Position numbers and translations under genes: made by a program
Part shown: in pieces, positions 27,469 through 35,291 of the stretch
How the letters are laid out: each line of letters begins with the position of its first letter
Position numbering within the stretch: the first letter of the stretch is position 1
Assembly (NCBI RefSeq): GCF_000145275.1
Contig: NC_014393.1
Location: 372,001-436,000, forward strand
DNA: 64,000 bases
Origin: Clostridium cellulovorans 743B
Lineage (GTDB): Bacteria; Bacillota; Clostridia; Clostridiales; Clostridiaceae
Direction of reading: 5' to 3'
Notes under the pieces: model-generated
Databases searched by the model: none
What the model saw: the letters and a program-made list of their open reading frames with translations, nothing else
Told to the model about the DNA's origin: nothing

Positions 27469-29259
27469 GTGGGATTAAAAAAAGAACTAAAAATTAAAAC
27501 GGGGATAATTGCAGTAATTTGTACATTGATGTTTATCATAGGTTCTGCAAATCTTATCTCAGTAAAAGCAGCAACTTTTGCAACACCGTCAAATCAGTGG
27601 GTGCCAGTAGCAAGTATGAGTGGGACTAGGCATTGGCAAAATTCATATGTAATAAATGGTAAGATATATGTCATGGCAGGACATAACGGGAGCGTATCTA
27701 TAGCTTCTGTAGAATCCTATAATCCAGCAACAAATACTTGGACAGTGATGGCAAGTATGAAGGAGCCGAGGCATTATTATACTTCTGTTGAGTTAGATGG
27801 AAAGATATATGCTATCGGAGGGCATAACGGAAGCAAGGGTTTAGCGTCAGCAGAAGTATATGATCCAGAAACAAATACTTGGACGTCACTACCTAACATG
27901 AAGGAAGCTAGGTATTATACTAGCGCAGTTGTGTGCAATGGGAAGATATATGTAGTAGGAGGACATAACGGTAGCGCTGTTTTATCATCTATAGAAGTAT
28001 ATGATCCAGCAACAAATACTTGGACAACATCAGCTGTTATGAAGGCAGCTAGATATGCGCATACATCAGTTGAACTTAATGGAAAAATATATGCAATTGG
28101 TGGATTTGATGGTAACTATTTATCATCTGTAGAAGTATATGATCCAGTGACAGGTATTGTTTCATTGTTACCTAGTATGAATAATACTAGACATTATCAT
28201 GAATCAGTTGTGTTGGACGGAAAGATATACTCAATAGGAGGTAAAAATGCTAACTGTCTTGCTTCAGCAGAGGTGTATGATCCAGAAAAGAATACTTGGA
28301 CATTGCTACCTAATATGAAAGATAGCAGATGGTACTTTGATTTATTTACATATAATGGGAAAATATATGCCACTGGTGGCGGAAATGCTGTTTACATATC
28401 ATCTGTAGAAGTATATGATCCAATAACAAATAAGTGGTCAAGCTTACCTAATATGTTAAGTACCAGAGCATATCATACTTCAGTTGTTTTAAACGACAGA
28501 ATATATGCAATAGGTGGATGCAATGGACCTGCCTTATCAGCAGTAGAAGCATATCAAATCTACGACATCCAGATTAATAAAGGGACTAGTGCTTTAAGGG
28601 TTGGAGAAACTGATACTCTTCAAGTGACAAAGATTCCAGCAGAAATACAAGTCAATTGGACTTCTAGTGATCCATCAGTAGCAACTGTTGATGATAATGG
28701 AAAAGTTACAGCTATTAAAGCAGGAACAGCTAGTATCACAGCAAAAGCTACAGATGGAAGTAATTATTCAGTAACTTGCGTTGTTACAGTAACTGGTGAA
28801 CCAAAGATAGATACAATATTAAAGTTAAACAAGACAGCTATTTCTATAACAATAGGACAAGTTGAACCACTACTAGCAATAACTAACTCACCATCTGTCA
28901 CTTGGTCATCAGCGAATACAGATGTAGCTACAGTAGATTCAAATGGTAATGTTATAGGAATGCAGAAAGGTACAGCAACGATAACAGCTACAACAGCTGA
29001 TAGTAAAACAGCAACTTGTGTAGTTACAGTAAATGCTAAATCAAGGGCAAATCTTATTATAACTATGACAAATAACAATATTAAAACCTATGACTTATCT
29101 ATGGAAGCATTAAATATATTTTTAAATTGGTATGATGGAAGAGCTAATGGTATGGGTAAATCCTATTATATATTTGTAAATCCAAATAACGGGTATAAAG
29201 AATACATACCATATGATAAAATAGAATATTTCAATATAGAAGAATACGAAGTGAACTAA
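27469..29259 (+). CDS. Secreted Kelch protein with two Big_2 domains and clostridial C-terminal module
   Basis: The 596-residue protein starts at GTG 27469 (TTGGAGGG 7 bases upstream) with a signal peptide (GIIAVICTLMFIIGSANLIS, then VKAATF). Seven Kelch repeats (GKIYAIGGHNG, VEVYDPATNTW) are followed by two Big_2 Ig-like domains: one with VGETDTLQVTKIPAEI and VNWTSSDPSVATVDDNGKV, the other with PSVTWSSANTDVATVDSNGNV. The end (LIITMTNNNIKTYDL…FLNWYD…YIPYDKIEYFNIEEYEVN) repeats the module of the preceding protein. It is probably a surface-associated adhesin or carbohydrate-binding protein. It is a paralogue of its neighbour. Confidence 0.87.
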   Translation: MGLKKELKIKTGIIAVICTLMFIIGSANLISVKAATFATPSNQWVPVASMSGTRHWQNSYVINGKIYVMAGHNGSVSIASVESYNPATNTWTVMASMKEPRHYYTSVELDGKIYAIGGHNGSKGLASAEVYDPETNTWTSLPNMKEARYYTSAVVCNGKIYVVGGHNGSAVLSSIEVYDPATNTWTTSAVMKAARYAHTSVELNGKIYAIGGFDGNYLSSVEVYDPVTGIVSLLPSMNNTRHYHESVVLDGKIYSIGGKNANCLASAEVYDPEKNTWTLLPNMKDSRWYFDLFTYNGKIYATGGGNAVYISSVEVYDPITNKWSSLPNMLSTRAYHTSVVLNDRIYAIGGCNGPALSAVEAYQIYDIQINKGTSALRVGETDTLQVTKIPAEIQVNWTSSDPSVATVDDNGKVTAIKAGTASITAKATDGSNYSVTCVVTVTGEPKIDTILKLNKTAISITIGQVEPLLAITNSPSVTWSSANTDVATVDSNGNVIGMQKGTATITATTADSKTATCVVTVNAKSRANLIITMTNNNIKTYDLSMEALNIFLNWYDGRANGMGKSYYIFVNPNNGYKEYIPYDKIEYFNIEEYEVN

Positions 29260-29264
29260 TTAAT

Positions 29265-29310
29265 AAGGGCTATTTTAGGTAAGATAATCTCTATCCTAAG
29301 ATAGCCTTAA
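29265..29310 (+). terminator. Hairpin after the second Kelch gene
   Basis: AAGGGCTATTTTAGG (29265-29279) pairs imperfectly with CCTAAGATAGCCTT (29295-29308). There is no long T tract, so termination is probable rather than certain. Confidence 0.5.
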
Positions 29311-29675
29311 AATTTGGGTAGTAGCTTAAAATTTAGGCAGTCATATATATAAGTTACATTTTTATATTAGAATTCATTTAATATTTATATAGCTATATTG
29401 AGGAAAGTATAAATTAGTTAACTTTAGAAAAAAGGGAAATATGGATTATTATGCAACAAATTATTAATGGAAATATAACATGATTATAAATACAATTAAA
29501 CCAAAATGTGGTATCATGGAGAAAATATAATAAAAAGCTCTGCTTTACAGCTATAACATAGCTATGTAAGATCATACAAAAATAATTTTCTTAAAAACTT
29601 TAGCTATATTACTTATTGTAGGGTTCAATAAATTAAATGGTAGAGTAGGAATACTATAAAAATGGGGGAGAAAAT
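29311..29675. other. Gene-free region before the peptidoglycan-binding gene
   Basis: No reading frame of interest was found on either strand. A short direct repeat of AAAATTTGGG/AAAATTTAGG with flanking TAG occurs near 29310-29337. The 3' end holds the promoter and ATGGGGGAG ribosome binding site of the next gene. Nothing else is recognised. Confidence 0.35.
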
Positions 29676-31202
29676 ATGGCAATTAATTTAATCAATTCAA
29701 TTAGCGCATTGTTAAGCGGTACTAGTAATACAAGTGCAACTAAAACAGCAAATGAAACAAAAACAGCAACTGCTACAGCGAATTTAGTTGCAGCTGCAAG
29801 TACTTCAGATTCTTTAAGTATATCTGGAACTTTACAAAAAGGAAGTACTGGGCAAGAAGTAATGGATTTACAGAACGCTTTGAAAAAGTTAGGGTATTTT
29901 ACTTCAACAGTAGATGGAGATTTTGGAGATTTAACAAAGTCTGCAGTAATAAAATTCCAAGCAGCAAAAGGGTTAACGCAAGATGGGATAGTTGGAACTG
30001 AAACAAAGGCAGCTATAAGTGATGCATTAACTGCAGCTTCAGCATTAAAGTTGGGAAGCAGTGGAGAGGCAGTAAAAGAACTTCAAGTTAATTTAACTAA
30101 ATTGGGTTTTGATACAAAAGGAACAGATGGAGTTTTTGGACAAAATACCTATAATGCAGTAGTAGCTTTCCAAAATTCAAGAGGATTAACTGCTGATGGA
30201 ATAGTTGGACTTAATACTAAGAATGCAATAGATACTGCAATATCAGCATTAAATAATCCTTCTTTGGCATTAAAGATAGGAAGTAGTGGAGATGAAGTAA
30301 TTCAACTTCAAGTGAACTTAACTAGATTAGGTTATGATACAAATGGTGCTGATGGAGTTTTTGGACAAAATACATATGATGCTGTAGTGGCTTTCCAAAC
30401 AGCAAAAGGCTTAACCGCAGATGGAATAGTCGGTGCAGCAACTAAAAATGCTATAACAGAAGCACTTAAAAATGTAGGAACTAGTAATAACAACACAAGC
30501 TCTTCTCAACAGATAGCATTAAAGAAAGCCCTTGCTATTACTTCATCTTTTGAAGGTAGTGGTTTTGTAAATGTTACTGGTAATTTTGATGGACAAGGAA
30601 TATCTGTAGGAGCTTTACAATGGAATATTGGACAAGGCTCTCTTCAGCCATTATTAAGAAGGATGGATACAGAAAACAATGCGTTAACAAGACAAATTTT
30701 TGGGAGCAACTATGATAGCTTTCACAATATGTTAAGTAAATCTCAATCGGAACAATTAGCTTGGGCAAAAAGTATAAATAACTCTAGTAACAAGATCGTT
30801 GAACCGTGGAACAGTCAAATAAAAGCTTTATGTGGAACAGTACAATTCCAGCAAATTCAAATGGATGCAGTGAAACCTGTTGCAGATAGGGCCTTAGCTA
30901 TATGTCAAAAGTATAACCTAAAGTCAGAAAGAGCTTTTGCATTAGCTTTTGATATAGCAACACAAAATGGAAGTGTTTCATCAACAGCAGATTCAATTAT
31001 AAAAAGTAAAGTTACAGCAAGTACAACGGAAAAGGAAAAGTTAGTGATAATAGCTACTGCTGTTGCTGATTGTAGTAAGGCGATTTACAGAAATGATGTA
31101 TATTCAAGAAAAATGACTATTGTAAATGGTTCAGGAACTGTTCATGGAAGCTACGTTAATGTTGACGTTAAATATGGTCTAAGCGACGCCGCTTTTAGAT
31201 AG
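29676..31202 (+). CDS. Peptidoglycan-binding protein with lysozyme-like C-terminal domain
   Basis: The 508-residue protein has a Thr/Ala-rich N-terminus without a classical signal peptide, then three PG_binding_1 repeats (each with LKxGSSGxxVxxLQxxLxxLGY and GxxTxxAVxxFQ), and a C-terminal domain of about 240 residues. The latter opens ITSSFEGSGFVNVTGNFDGQ then GISVGALQWNIGQGSLQPLL, a pattern that suggests a muramidase or chitosanase-like hydrolase with a catalytic Glu in SFEG and Asp in NFDG. The missing signal peptide is odd for a wall enzyme and suggests release by lysis or non-classical export. Catalysis is inferred only. Confidence 0.8.
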   Translation: MAINLINSISALLSGTSNTSATKTANETKTATATANLVAAASTSDSLSISGTLQKGSTGQEVMDLQNALKKLGYFTSTVDGDFGDLTKSAVIKFQAAKGLTQDGIVGTETKAAISDALTAASALKLGSSGEAVKELQVNLTKLGFDTKGTDGVFGQNTYNAVVAFQNSRGLTADGIVGLNTKNAIDTAISALNNPSLALKIGSSGDEVIQLQVNLTRLGYDTNGADGVFGQNTYDAVVAFQTAKGLTADGIVGAATKNAITEALKNVGTSNNNTSSSQQIALKKALAITSSFEGSGFVNVTGNFDGQGISVGALQWNIGQGSLQPLLRRMDTENNALTRQIFGSNYDSFHNMLSKSQSEQLAWAKSINNSSNKIVEPWNSQIKALCGTVQFQQIQMDAVKPVADRALAICQKYNLKSERAFALAFDIATQNGSVSSTADSIIKSKVTASTTEKEKLVIIATAVADCSKAIYRNDVYSRKMTIVNGSGTVHGSYVNVDVKYGLSDAAFR

Positions 31203-31315
31203 TATAAAACACTGGTTTTGTAAAATTTTACACATTATTAACGTTAATTTATCATTTAAAATATATACAAAATATTATAAATAAAGTAAAATAAATATAT
31301 AAAATTATATTTATG

Positions 31316-31379
31316 TATAAGTTGTGATAAAGAATTTTCATATAATATATTGAAATTTCGATGATGGAACTTACGTATA
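31316..31379. repeat. Dispersed element with terminal inverted repeats, short copy
   Basis: TATAAGTT (31316-31323) is mirrored by AACTTACGTATA at the right end. The left half matches 45395-45483 over TATAAGTTNNGATAAAGAATTTT. This copy is about 25 bases shorter than the 45-kb copy. Confidence 0.5.
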
Positions 31380-31441
31380 GATACCCAAAATGAAAACTTT
31401 GGTTATTCATAAATATTTTTGTTGATATTACTAAATCTTAA
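31379..31441. repeat. Dispersed repeat, copy 2 of 2 (partner at 4497-4558)
   Basis: It directly abuts the inverted-repeat element to its left. It matches 4497-4558 over about 63 bases at roughly 83 percent by eye count. Confidence 0.6.
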
Positions 31442-31520
31442 AGCGGTAAATCTGAAACAATATTTCAATTTATGGCTCAGGGTATCTATAATTAGAAATA
31501 TAAAAATTTTAAAAGAGGAT

Positions 31521-31607
31521 ATGGTTAAAATGAGTATATTTATACCGTTTTTTGTAGGTTTTATAGTAGCTACTGTTTTCATTATTTATGACAAGAAAAA
31601 AAAATAA
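31521..31607 (+). CDS. Small single-span membrane peptide upstream of the bacteriocin gene
   Basis: From ATG 31521 the frame encodes MVKMSIFIPFFVGFIVATVF followed by IIYDKKKK, 28 residues with one membrane segment and a basic C-terminus; ATG 31530 would give 25 residues. AAAGAGGA precedes both. It could be an immunity or accessory peptide of the following bacteriocin-like gene, which starts 82 bases later, or a chance frame. The basic tail and position favour a real gene. Confidence 0.4.
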   Translation: MVKMSIFIPFFVGFIVATVFIIYDKKKK

Positions 31608-31689
31608 CGTAACTTCAAGTATTAGTCTAATCAAGCCTTTAGAAAATTAATATATATTTCTGAAGAATAAATATAGGGGGTGAAAAATT

Positions 31690-31926
31690 ATGACAAATTT
31701 TGAAACTTGCACAATGGATGAGTTAGTTTTAATCGATGGTGGTGACTGGAGTTGGAAGAGCCTTGCTCAATCAACTGTTAGTGGTGCTGTTGGTGGTGCT
31801 ATTGCAGGATCAGCTGGTGGAACAGTTACTCTTCCAGTAGTAGGAACTGTAGGTGGCGGAGTTGGCGGCGGTATATTAGGCGCTGTTGGTGGTGCTGCAG
31901 CATATCTTGTTTGCGGTTGGTGGTAA
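31690..31926 (+). CDS. Bacteriocin-like peptide precursor with double-glycine leader
   Basis: The 78-residue precursor has an 18-residue leader MTNFETCTMDELVLIDGG ending in Gly17-Gly18, the classic cleavage signal for C39-type ABC exporters. The predicted mature peptide of 60 residues begins DWSWKSLAQ, has an extended Gly/Ala-rich region with many GxxxG motifs (GAVGGAIAGSAGG, GGGVGGGILGAVGG) and ends AAAYLVCGWW. GxxxG-rich peptides of this kind are typical of class IIb (two-peptide) bacteriocins. The leader also resembles Blp/ComC leaders. GGGGGTG lies before the ATG. No matching C39 exporter was found in this window, and only one peptide gene is present. Confidence 0.85.
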   Translation: MTNFETCTMDELVLIDGGDWSWKSLAQSTVSGAVGGAIAGSAGGTVTLPVVGTVGGGVGGGILGAVGGAAAYLVCGWW

Positions 31927-31941
31927 ACTACATATTATCTT

Positions 31942-31976
31942 TAATTAGCAGAGGTCCAAAAGACCTCTGTTAATTA
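31942..31976 (+). terminator. Hairpin between the bacteriocin-like and protease genes
   Basis: CAGAGGTC (31949-31956) pairs with GACCTCTG (31962-31969), and the flanks extend the stem to about 15 pairs with a 5-base loop. No T tract follows, so it may be a partial terminator or an mRNA stabiliser that keeps the peptide transcript more abundant than the protease. Confidence 0.6.
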
Positions 31977-32005
31977 TTTGCAAACATAAAGAAGGATTGA
32001 TTATA

Positions 32006-33142
32006 ATGAGAATTATAAATATTTTAGGTCTTGTTATCGTTATAGCCATTAATATGATTACACCAATATTAATTAGTAAGAATGTAGAGAGGTTTTTTAG
32101 AGAGACTGATTTAGTAGAAGAAACACTAGCAAAAATTAAGAAGCAACAAAATTTTCAAAATTTAATTATAATAATATCTATTTTTTTATTTGCTTTTTTC
32201 TTTTCTAATTTTTTTAGTAAGAATGAATTTACTAGATTCATTATGATGTTGTCACCATTTATATTTATAATTATCATCTTAGTATATAGTAGTATAATTT
32301 ATCATCCTATATATGTAAAGGTAAGAGGGATTGAAACTACTATAAAGGAAGAAGTTAAGGATACCTTTAGAGCTGCGATAGTTTTGTTGTTACCAAGCTT
32401 TGTTATAGTTTTGGTCAAAGTTGAATTTATTAATAAAGTTTTGATAAATCAGTTTGTAAACATATTTATATCTGTATTTATAATTATAGGTATAAATTTA
32501 ATTTATCCTTATGTCTTTTATTTTTCTTTAAGGGCAGAAGCGATAAAGTTTCCAAATTTAAATGATATAGTATTAGAATTTTTAGAACAACATAATATTA
32601 AAAAAGTAAAGGTATATCAATGGCCCGCAGTTAAGGGTAAAATGGCTAATGCCTTAGTAGGTGGTCTAATCATTAAAAAAATTTTTATATCAGATTATCT
32701 TATAGAAAATATGGAAGTTGACGAGCTTAAAGCTATATTAGCTCATGAGATAGGGCATATAAAGAAATATCATTTATGGATTAAGGTTACTTTACTAATT
32801 TTAGCTTATCCAATTTTCACATTTATAGGATACATGATGGATAGTGTAGAGTTATATTTTTCTATAAAAATTCCGATACCTATAGGAATTACTTTCTTTG
32901 TAGGTTGTTTAAGTATATATTTTAGTATTATCTATATGTTTTTTTCTAGATACCAAGAATATAAAGCCGATGAGTATGCTCTTAAAAGTGGAATAGAAGC
33001 TGAAATTTTAATATCTGCTTTTACAAAACTTGCGAAATTGAACAATTCTTTATTAAAAGTCGATGAAAAAGAGGAACGAATTCAAACCCATCCATCATTT
33101 AATAATAGAATAGAAAGATTAAGAAAACTTAGCTTAAAATAA
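32006..33142 (+). CDS. M48-family membrane metalloprotease, bacteriocin-linked
   Basis: The 378-residue protein has several membrane segments (near 1-20, 50-70, 75-95, 125-145 and 150-170) followed by an M48 peptidase domain. HEIGH (His247, Glu248, His251) and Glu318 in EYKADEYA supply the zinc ligands and catalytic Glu. Two further hydrophobic segments follow HEIGH. This is the HtpX/Ste24 fold. Its position 80 bases after a double-glycine peptide suggests a role in maturation of, or self-protection against, that peptide; this is inference. The ATG at 32006 has AAGGA 9 bases upstream; the longer start at 31997 is a TTG in that spacer. Confidence 0.85.
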   Translation: MRIINILGLVIVIAINMITPILISKNVERFFRETDLVEETLAKIKKQQNFQNLIIIISIFLFAFFFSNFFSKNEFTRFIMMLSPFIFIIIILVYSSIIYHPIYVKVRGIETTIKEEVKDTFRAAIVLLLPSFVIVLVKVEFINKVLINQFVNIFISVFIIIGINLIYPYVFYFSLRAEAIKFPNLNDIVLEFLEQHNIKKVKVYQWPAVKGKMANALVGGLIIKKIFISDYLIENMEVDELKAILAHEIGHIKKYHLWIKVTLLILAYPIFTFIGYMMDSVELYFSIKIPIPIGITFFVGCLSIYFSIIYMFFSRYQEYKADEYALKSGIEAEILISAFTKLAKLNNSLLKVDEKEERIQTHPSFNNRIERLRKLSLK

Positions 33143-33144
33143 AG

Positions 33145-33174
33145 GAGGTAGATAAAATAATTATCTACCTCTTT
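33145..33174. terminator. Bidirectional terminator between M48 and CLC genes
   Basis: GAGGTAGATAA (33145-33155) pairs perfectly with TTATCTACCTC (33161-33171), followed by TTT. It overlaps the stop codon of the minus-strand CLC gene. Confidence 0.8.
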
Positions 33175-34472
33175 CGATATTCTTTTATAGAACCAATAGT
33201 AGTATTGTTAGGAAGCCTCAGCAGTTTAGTTTTTGCATTACCGATCTTTTGAGAAGTGTAAATTCCATGATAACCAGAAAATAAGTAACTAATTATACAA
33301 GCAATAAATAAGTATATAACTGCCTCACCATGAAATAATTCTAATCCTAAAAAGAAGGAAGCAATTGGAGTATTAGTTGCACCACAAAATACAGCAACTA
33401 GTCCCAGTCCAGCTAAGAAGATAGGAGATAGATCTAAAATTCCTCCTAATGCATTTCCAAAGGTGGAGCCAACAAAGAAGAAAGGGGTAACTTCACCACC
33501 TTGAAAGCCTGTTCCTAAAGTGATAGATGTGAAAATTATCTTTCCTAAAAAAGCAAGCTTGGGCACACCTTCATTAAAAGAGGCTGATATATATGGAAGT
33601 CCAAGGCCTAAATATTCTCTTGTTCCTATAAGTAAAGTTAATAATATTATGATTACGCCACCGATGATACTCTTTATCATTGGGTTTTTAAATAGTTTAG
33701 AAAATATTTTTTTACAGCTATGAATACCTTCACTAAAAAGTATGCTTACTAAGCCAAATAGTAAAGAGGCTATAATTACTTTTAATAATACCATTGTTGA
33801 CAATTCTGGAATACCACTTAGAGCGTAGTGAGAGTGTTTTGCTCCTAAAACAGTTGTAACTAAGTTTCCAACAAAACTTGCAATAAAACAAGGAATTAAA
33901 GCACTATATTCCATAGTTCCAATTGCAATTACTTCCATTCCAAAGATAGTACCTGCTAATGGAGTTCCAAATACTGACCCAAAGCCACTGCTGATTCCAC
34001 ACATCAATATTATTCTTCTATCAGTTTTATCAAGCTTAAGAATTTTACCTATGTATTCTGCTATACTTCCACCTATCTGTACAGCAGTTCCTTCTCTTCC
34101 AGCAGAACCACCAAATAAATGAGTGATTATTGTACCGATGAAAACCAAAGGTGCCATTCTTAAAGGTATTCCGTTATCTCCTCCATGAATCTGATCTAGG
34201 ATCAAATTGTTACCTTGTGATGACGTTTTTCCATATTTAGAATATAAAAAGCTAACAAAGGCGCCTGCTAGTGGAAGAAGAAATAGTAACCAAGGATGAT
34301 TAAGTCGTGTATTGGTCACAAGATTTAAACTTTCTAGGAATAGTGCTGATAATGAACCGACAACTATTCCTACGATACTTGCTATAGCAGTCCATTTTAT
34401 TAAGTTAGCCAATAGCGCTACATGATGTACTTTCTCTACGGACAAGAAAAACTTTTCTTTTATCTCTGACAT
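33165..34472 (-). CDS. clcF: CLC-type fluoride/proton antiporter (EriC-F)
   Basis: The 435-residue CLC transporter has about ten membrane helices and the conserved motifs GGDNGIP, GGSAGREGTAVQIGG, GISSGFGSVFGTPLAGTIFG and GTGFQGGEVTPFF. The GREGT form (Thr in place of the usual Pro) and, above all, the fluoride riboswitch directly upstream place it with fluoride exporters of the CLC-F clade. It should expel fluoride using the proton gradient. The ATG at 34472 has GGAGG five bases upstream. It is monocistronic and ends at a bidirectional terminator. Confidence 0.9.
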   Translation of the reverse strand: MSEIKEKFFLSVEKVHHVALLANLIKWTAIASIVGIVVGSLSALFLESLNLVTNTRLNHPWLLFLLPLAGAFVSFLYSKYGKTSSQGNNLILDQIHGGDNGIPLRMAPLVFIGTIITHLFGGSAGREGTAVQIGGSIAEYIGKILKLDKTDRRIILMCGISSGFGSVFGTPLAGTIFGMEVIAIGTMEYSALIPCFIASFVGNLVTTVLGAKHSHYALSGIPELSTMVLLKVIIASLLFGLVSILFSEGIHSCKKIFSKLFKNPMIKSIIGGVIIILLTLLIGTREYLGLGLPYISASFNEGVPKLAFLGKIIFTSITLGTGFQGGEVTPFFFVGSTFGNALGGILDLSPIFLAGLGLVAVFCGATNTPIASFFLGLELFHGEAVIYLFIACIISYLFSGYHGIYTSQKIGNAKTKLLRLPNNTTIGSIKEYRKR

Positions 34473-34496
34473 AAAAACCTCCTAAGAAATATTCAT

Positions 34497-34580
34497 AAAA
34501 AACTCCTACAGGTATCCTTGACCATTACCTGTAGGAGTCATTAGCATCAAGCGATTAAGGTGAACTCCATCACCTATAAA
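34497..34580 (-). promoter_or_regulatory. Fluoride riboswitch (crcB motif) with intrinsic terminator
   Basis: On the minus strand the leader reads ATAGGTGATGGAGTTCACC (about 34577-34559), then AATCGCTTGATGCTAATGACTCC, matching the fluoride aptamer: GGTGATGG…CACC stem, pseudoknot GGAGT with ACTCC, and the GATGACTCCTAC tail. ACTCCTACAGGTA then pairs with TACCTGTAGGAGT followed by T6, a terminator that competes for the ACTCC of the pseudoknot. Fluoride binding should therefore prevent termination and switch on the exporter. Confidence 0.93.
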
Positions 34581-34660
34581 TTTTAACTAAATACTATCAT
34601 ATATCACAATTTTATTCAATGTTTAATAAAGACTTCGATTATTTATAAGATATAACTTTA

Positions 34661-34813
34661 TTTATCAAAAGCTAACTTATTATCTAGGATGCATCATACT
34701 TACCAAAAGTTTAGCTCACTATCTAGAATGCATCATATTTATTAAAAATTTCGTTTACTATCTAAGCATCATCTGGTTTATTGAAAAGTTGGCTTATTAT
34801 CTAGATTGTCGTC
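34661..34813. repeat. Four degenerate 39-base tandem repeats at the 3' end of the DUF3892 gene
   Basis: Units run 34661-34699, 34700-34738, 34739-34776 and 34777-34813. All contain TATCTAG or TATCTAA, and units 1 to 3 retain GCATCAT. The rightmost unit (34777-34813) contains the last codons and stop of the minus-strand DUF3892 gene; the other three are downstream of it and non-coding. The units have diverged, so this is not a recent slippage event. Confidence 0.75.
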
Positions 34814-35011
34814 TTCCTCATCATTTGGGTTGCTTCTTAAGTATTCTCTACCATTTCTTGATTTTGCAACATTGACTCCTTCAATTAAATGTTCTTTTGC
34901 CATGGTTATTATCTCATTTATTGGATATACATTTCCGTTTTCAAGCATTACGTATATTATGTCTCCTTGGGTATTCTTTTTTACTTTTATAATCTTAGAC
35001 TTATCACTCAT
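34778..35011 (-). CDS. DUF3892 family protein
   Basis: The 77-residue protein (SDKSKIIKVKKNTQGDIIYV, MLENGNVYPINEII, NVAKSRNGREYLRSNP) matches DUF3892, small proteins of unknown function common in spore-forming Firmicutes. The C-terminus is acidic (DEEDDNLDNK) and is encoded by the last unit of the 39-base tandem repeat. GAGGTG precedes the ATG. It is monocistronic. Confidence 0.85.
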   Translation of the reverse strand: MSDKSKIIKVKKNTQGDIIYVMLENGNVYPINEIITMAKEHLIEGVNVAKSRNGREYLRSNPNDEEDDNLDNKPTFQ

Positions 35012-35291
35012 ATTAACACCTCACATTTATTTTTATATAGTATTTGTAATGAGGGAATTATTATTCTTATGGTGAACAGCAGTTTATTCACAAATTGTAG
35101 ATATTAGATAGGAAAAGAAAATCGTAACTTTCATTACATTTTAAAGAAAAGGCTGAGCTGTTTTTGAAACCATAATAAGGTATTTGAGGGAAAGTATAAA
35201 TTTATAGTAATGTAGCTAAAGATATATGTGTTGATATCGATAGATATAAAGAATGTGAAAAAAGTCGAATAAACAACAGGAGGAAGAAATT

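Noticed and set aside
34661..34813. CRISPR-like look of the 39-base repeats
   Set aside because: Units are contiguous without spacers, are degenerate, and end in a coding region; no cas genes are present.
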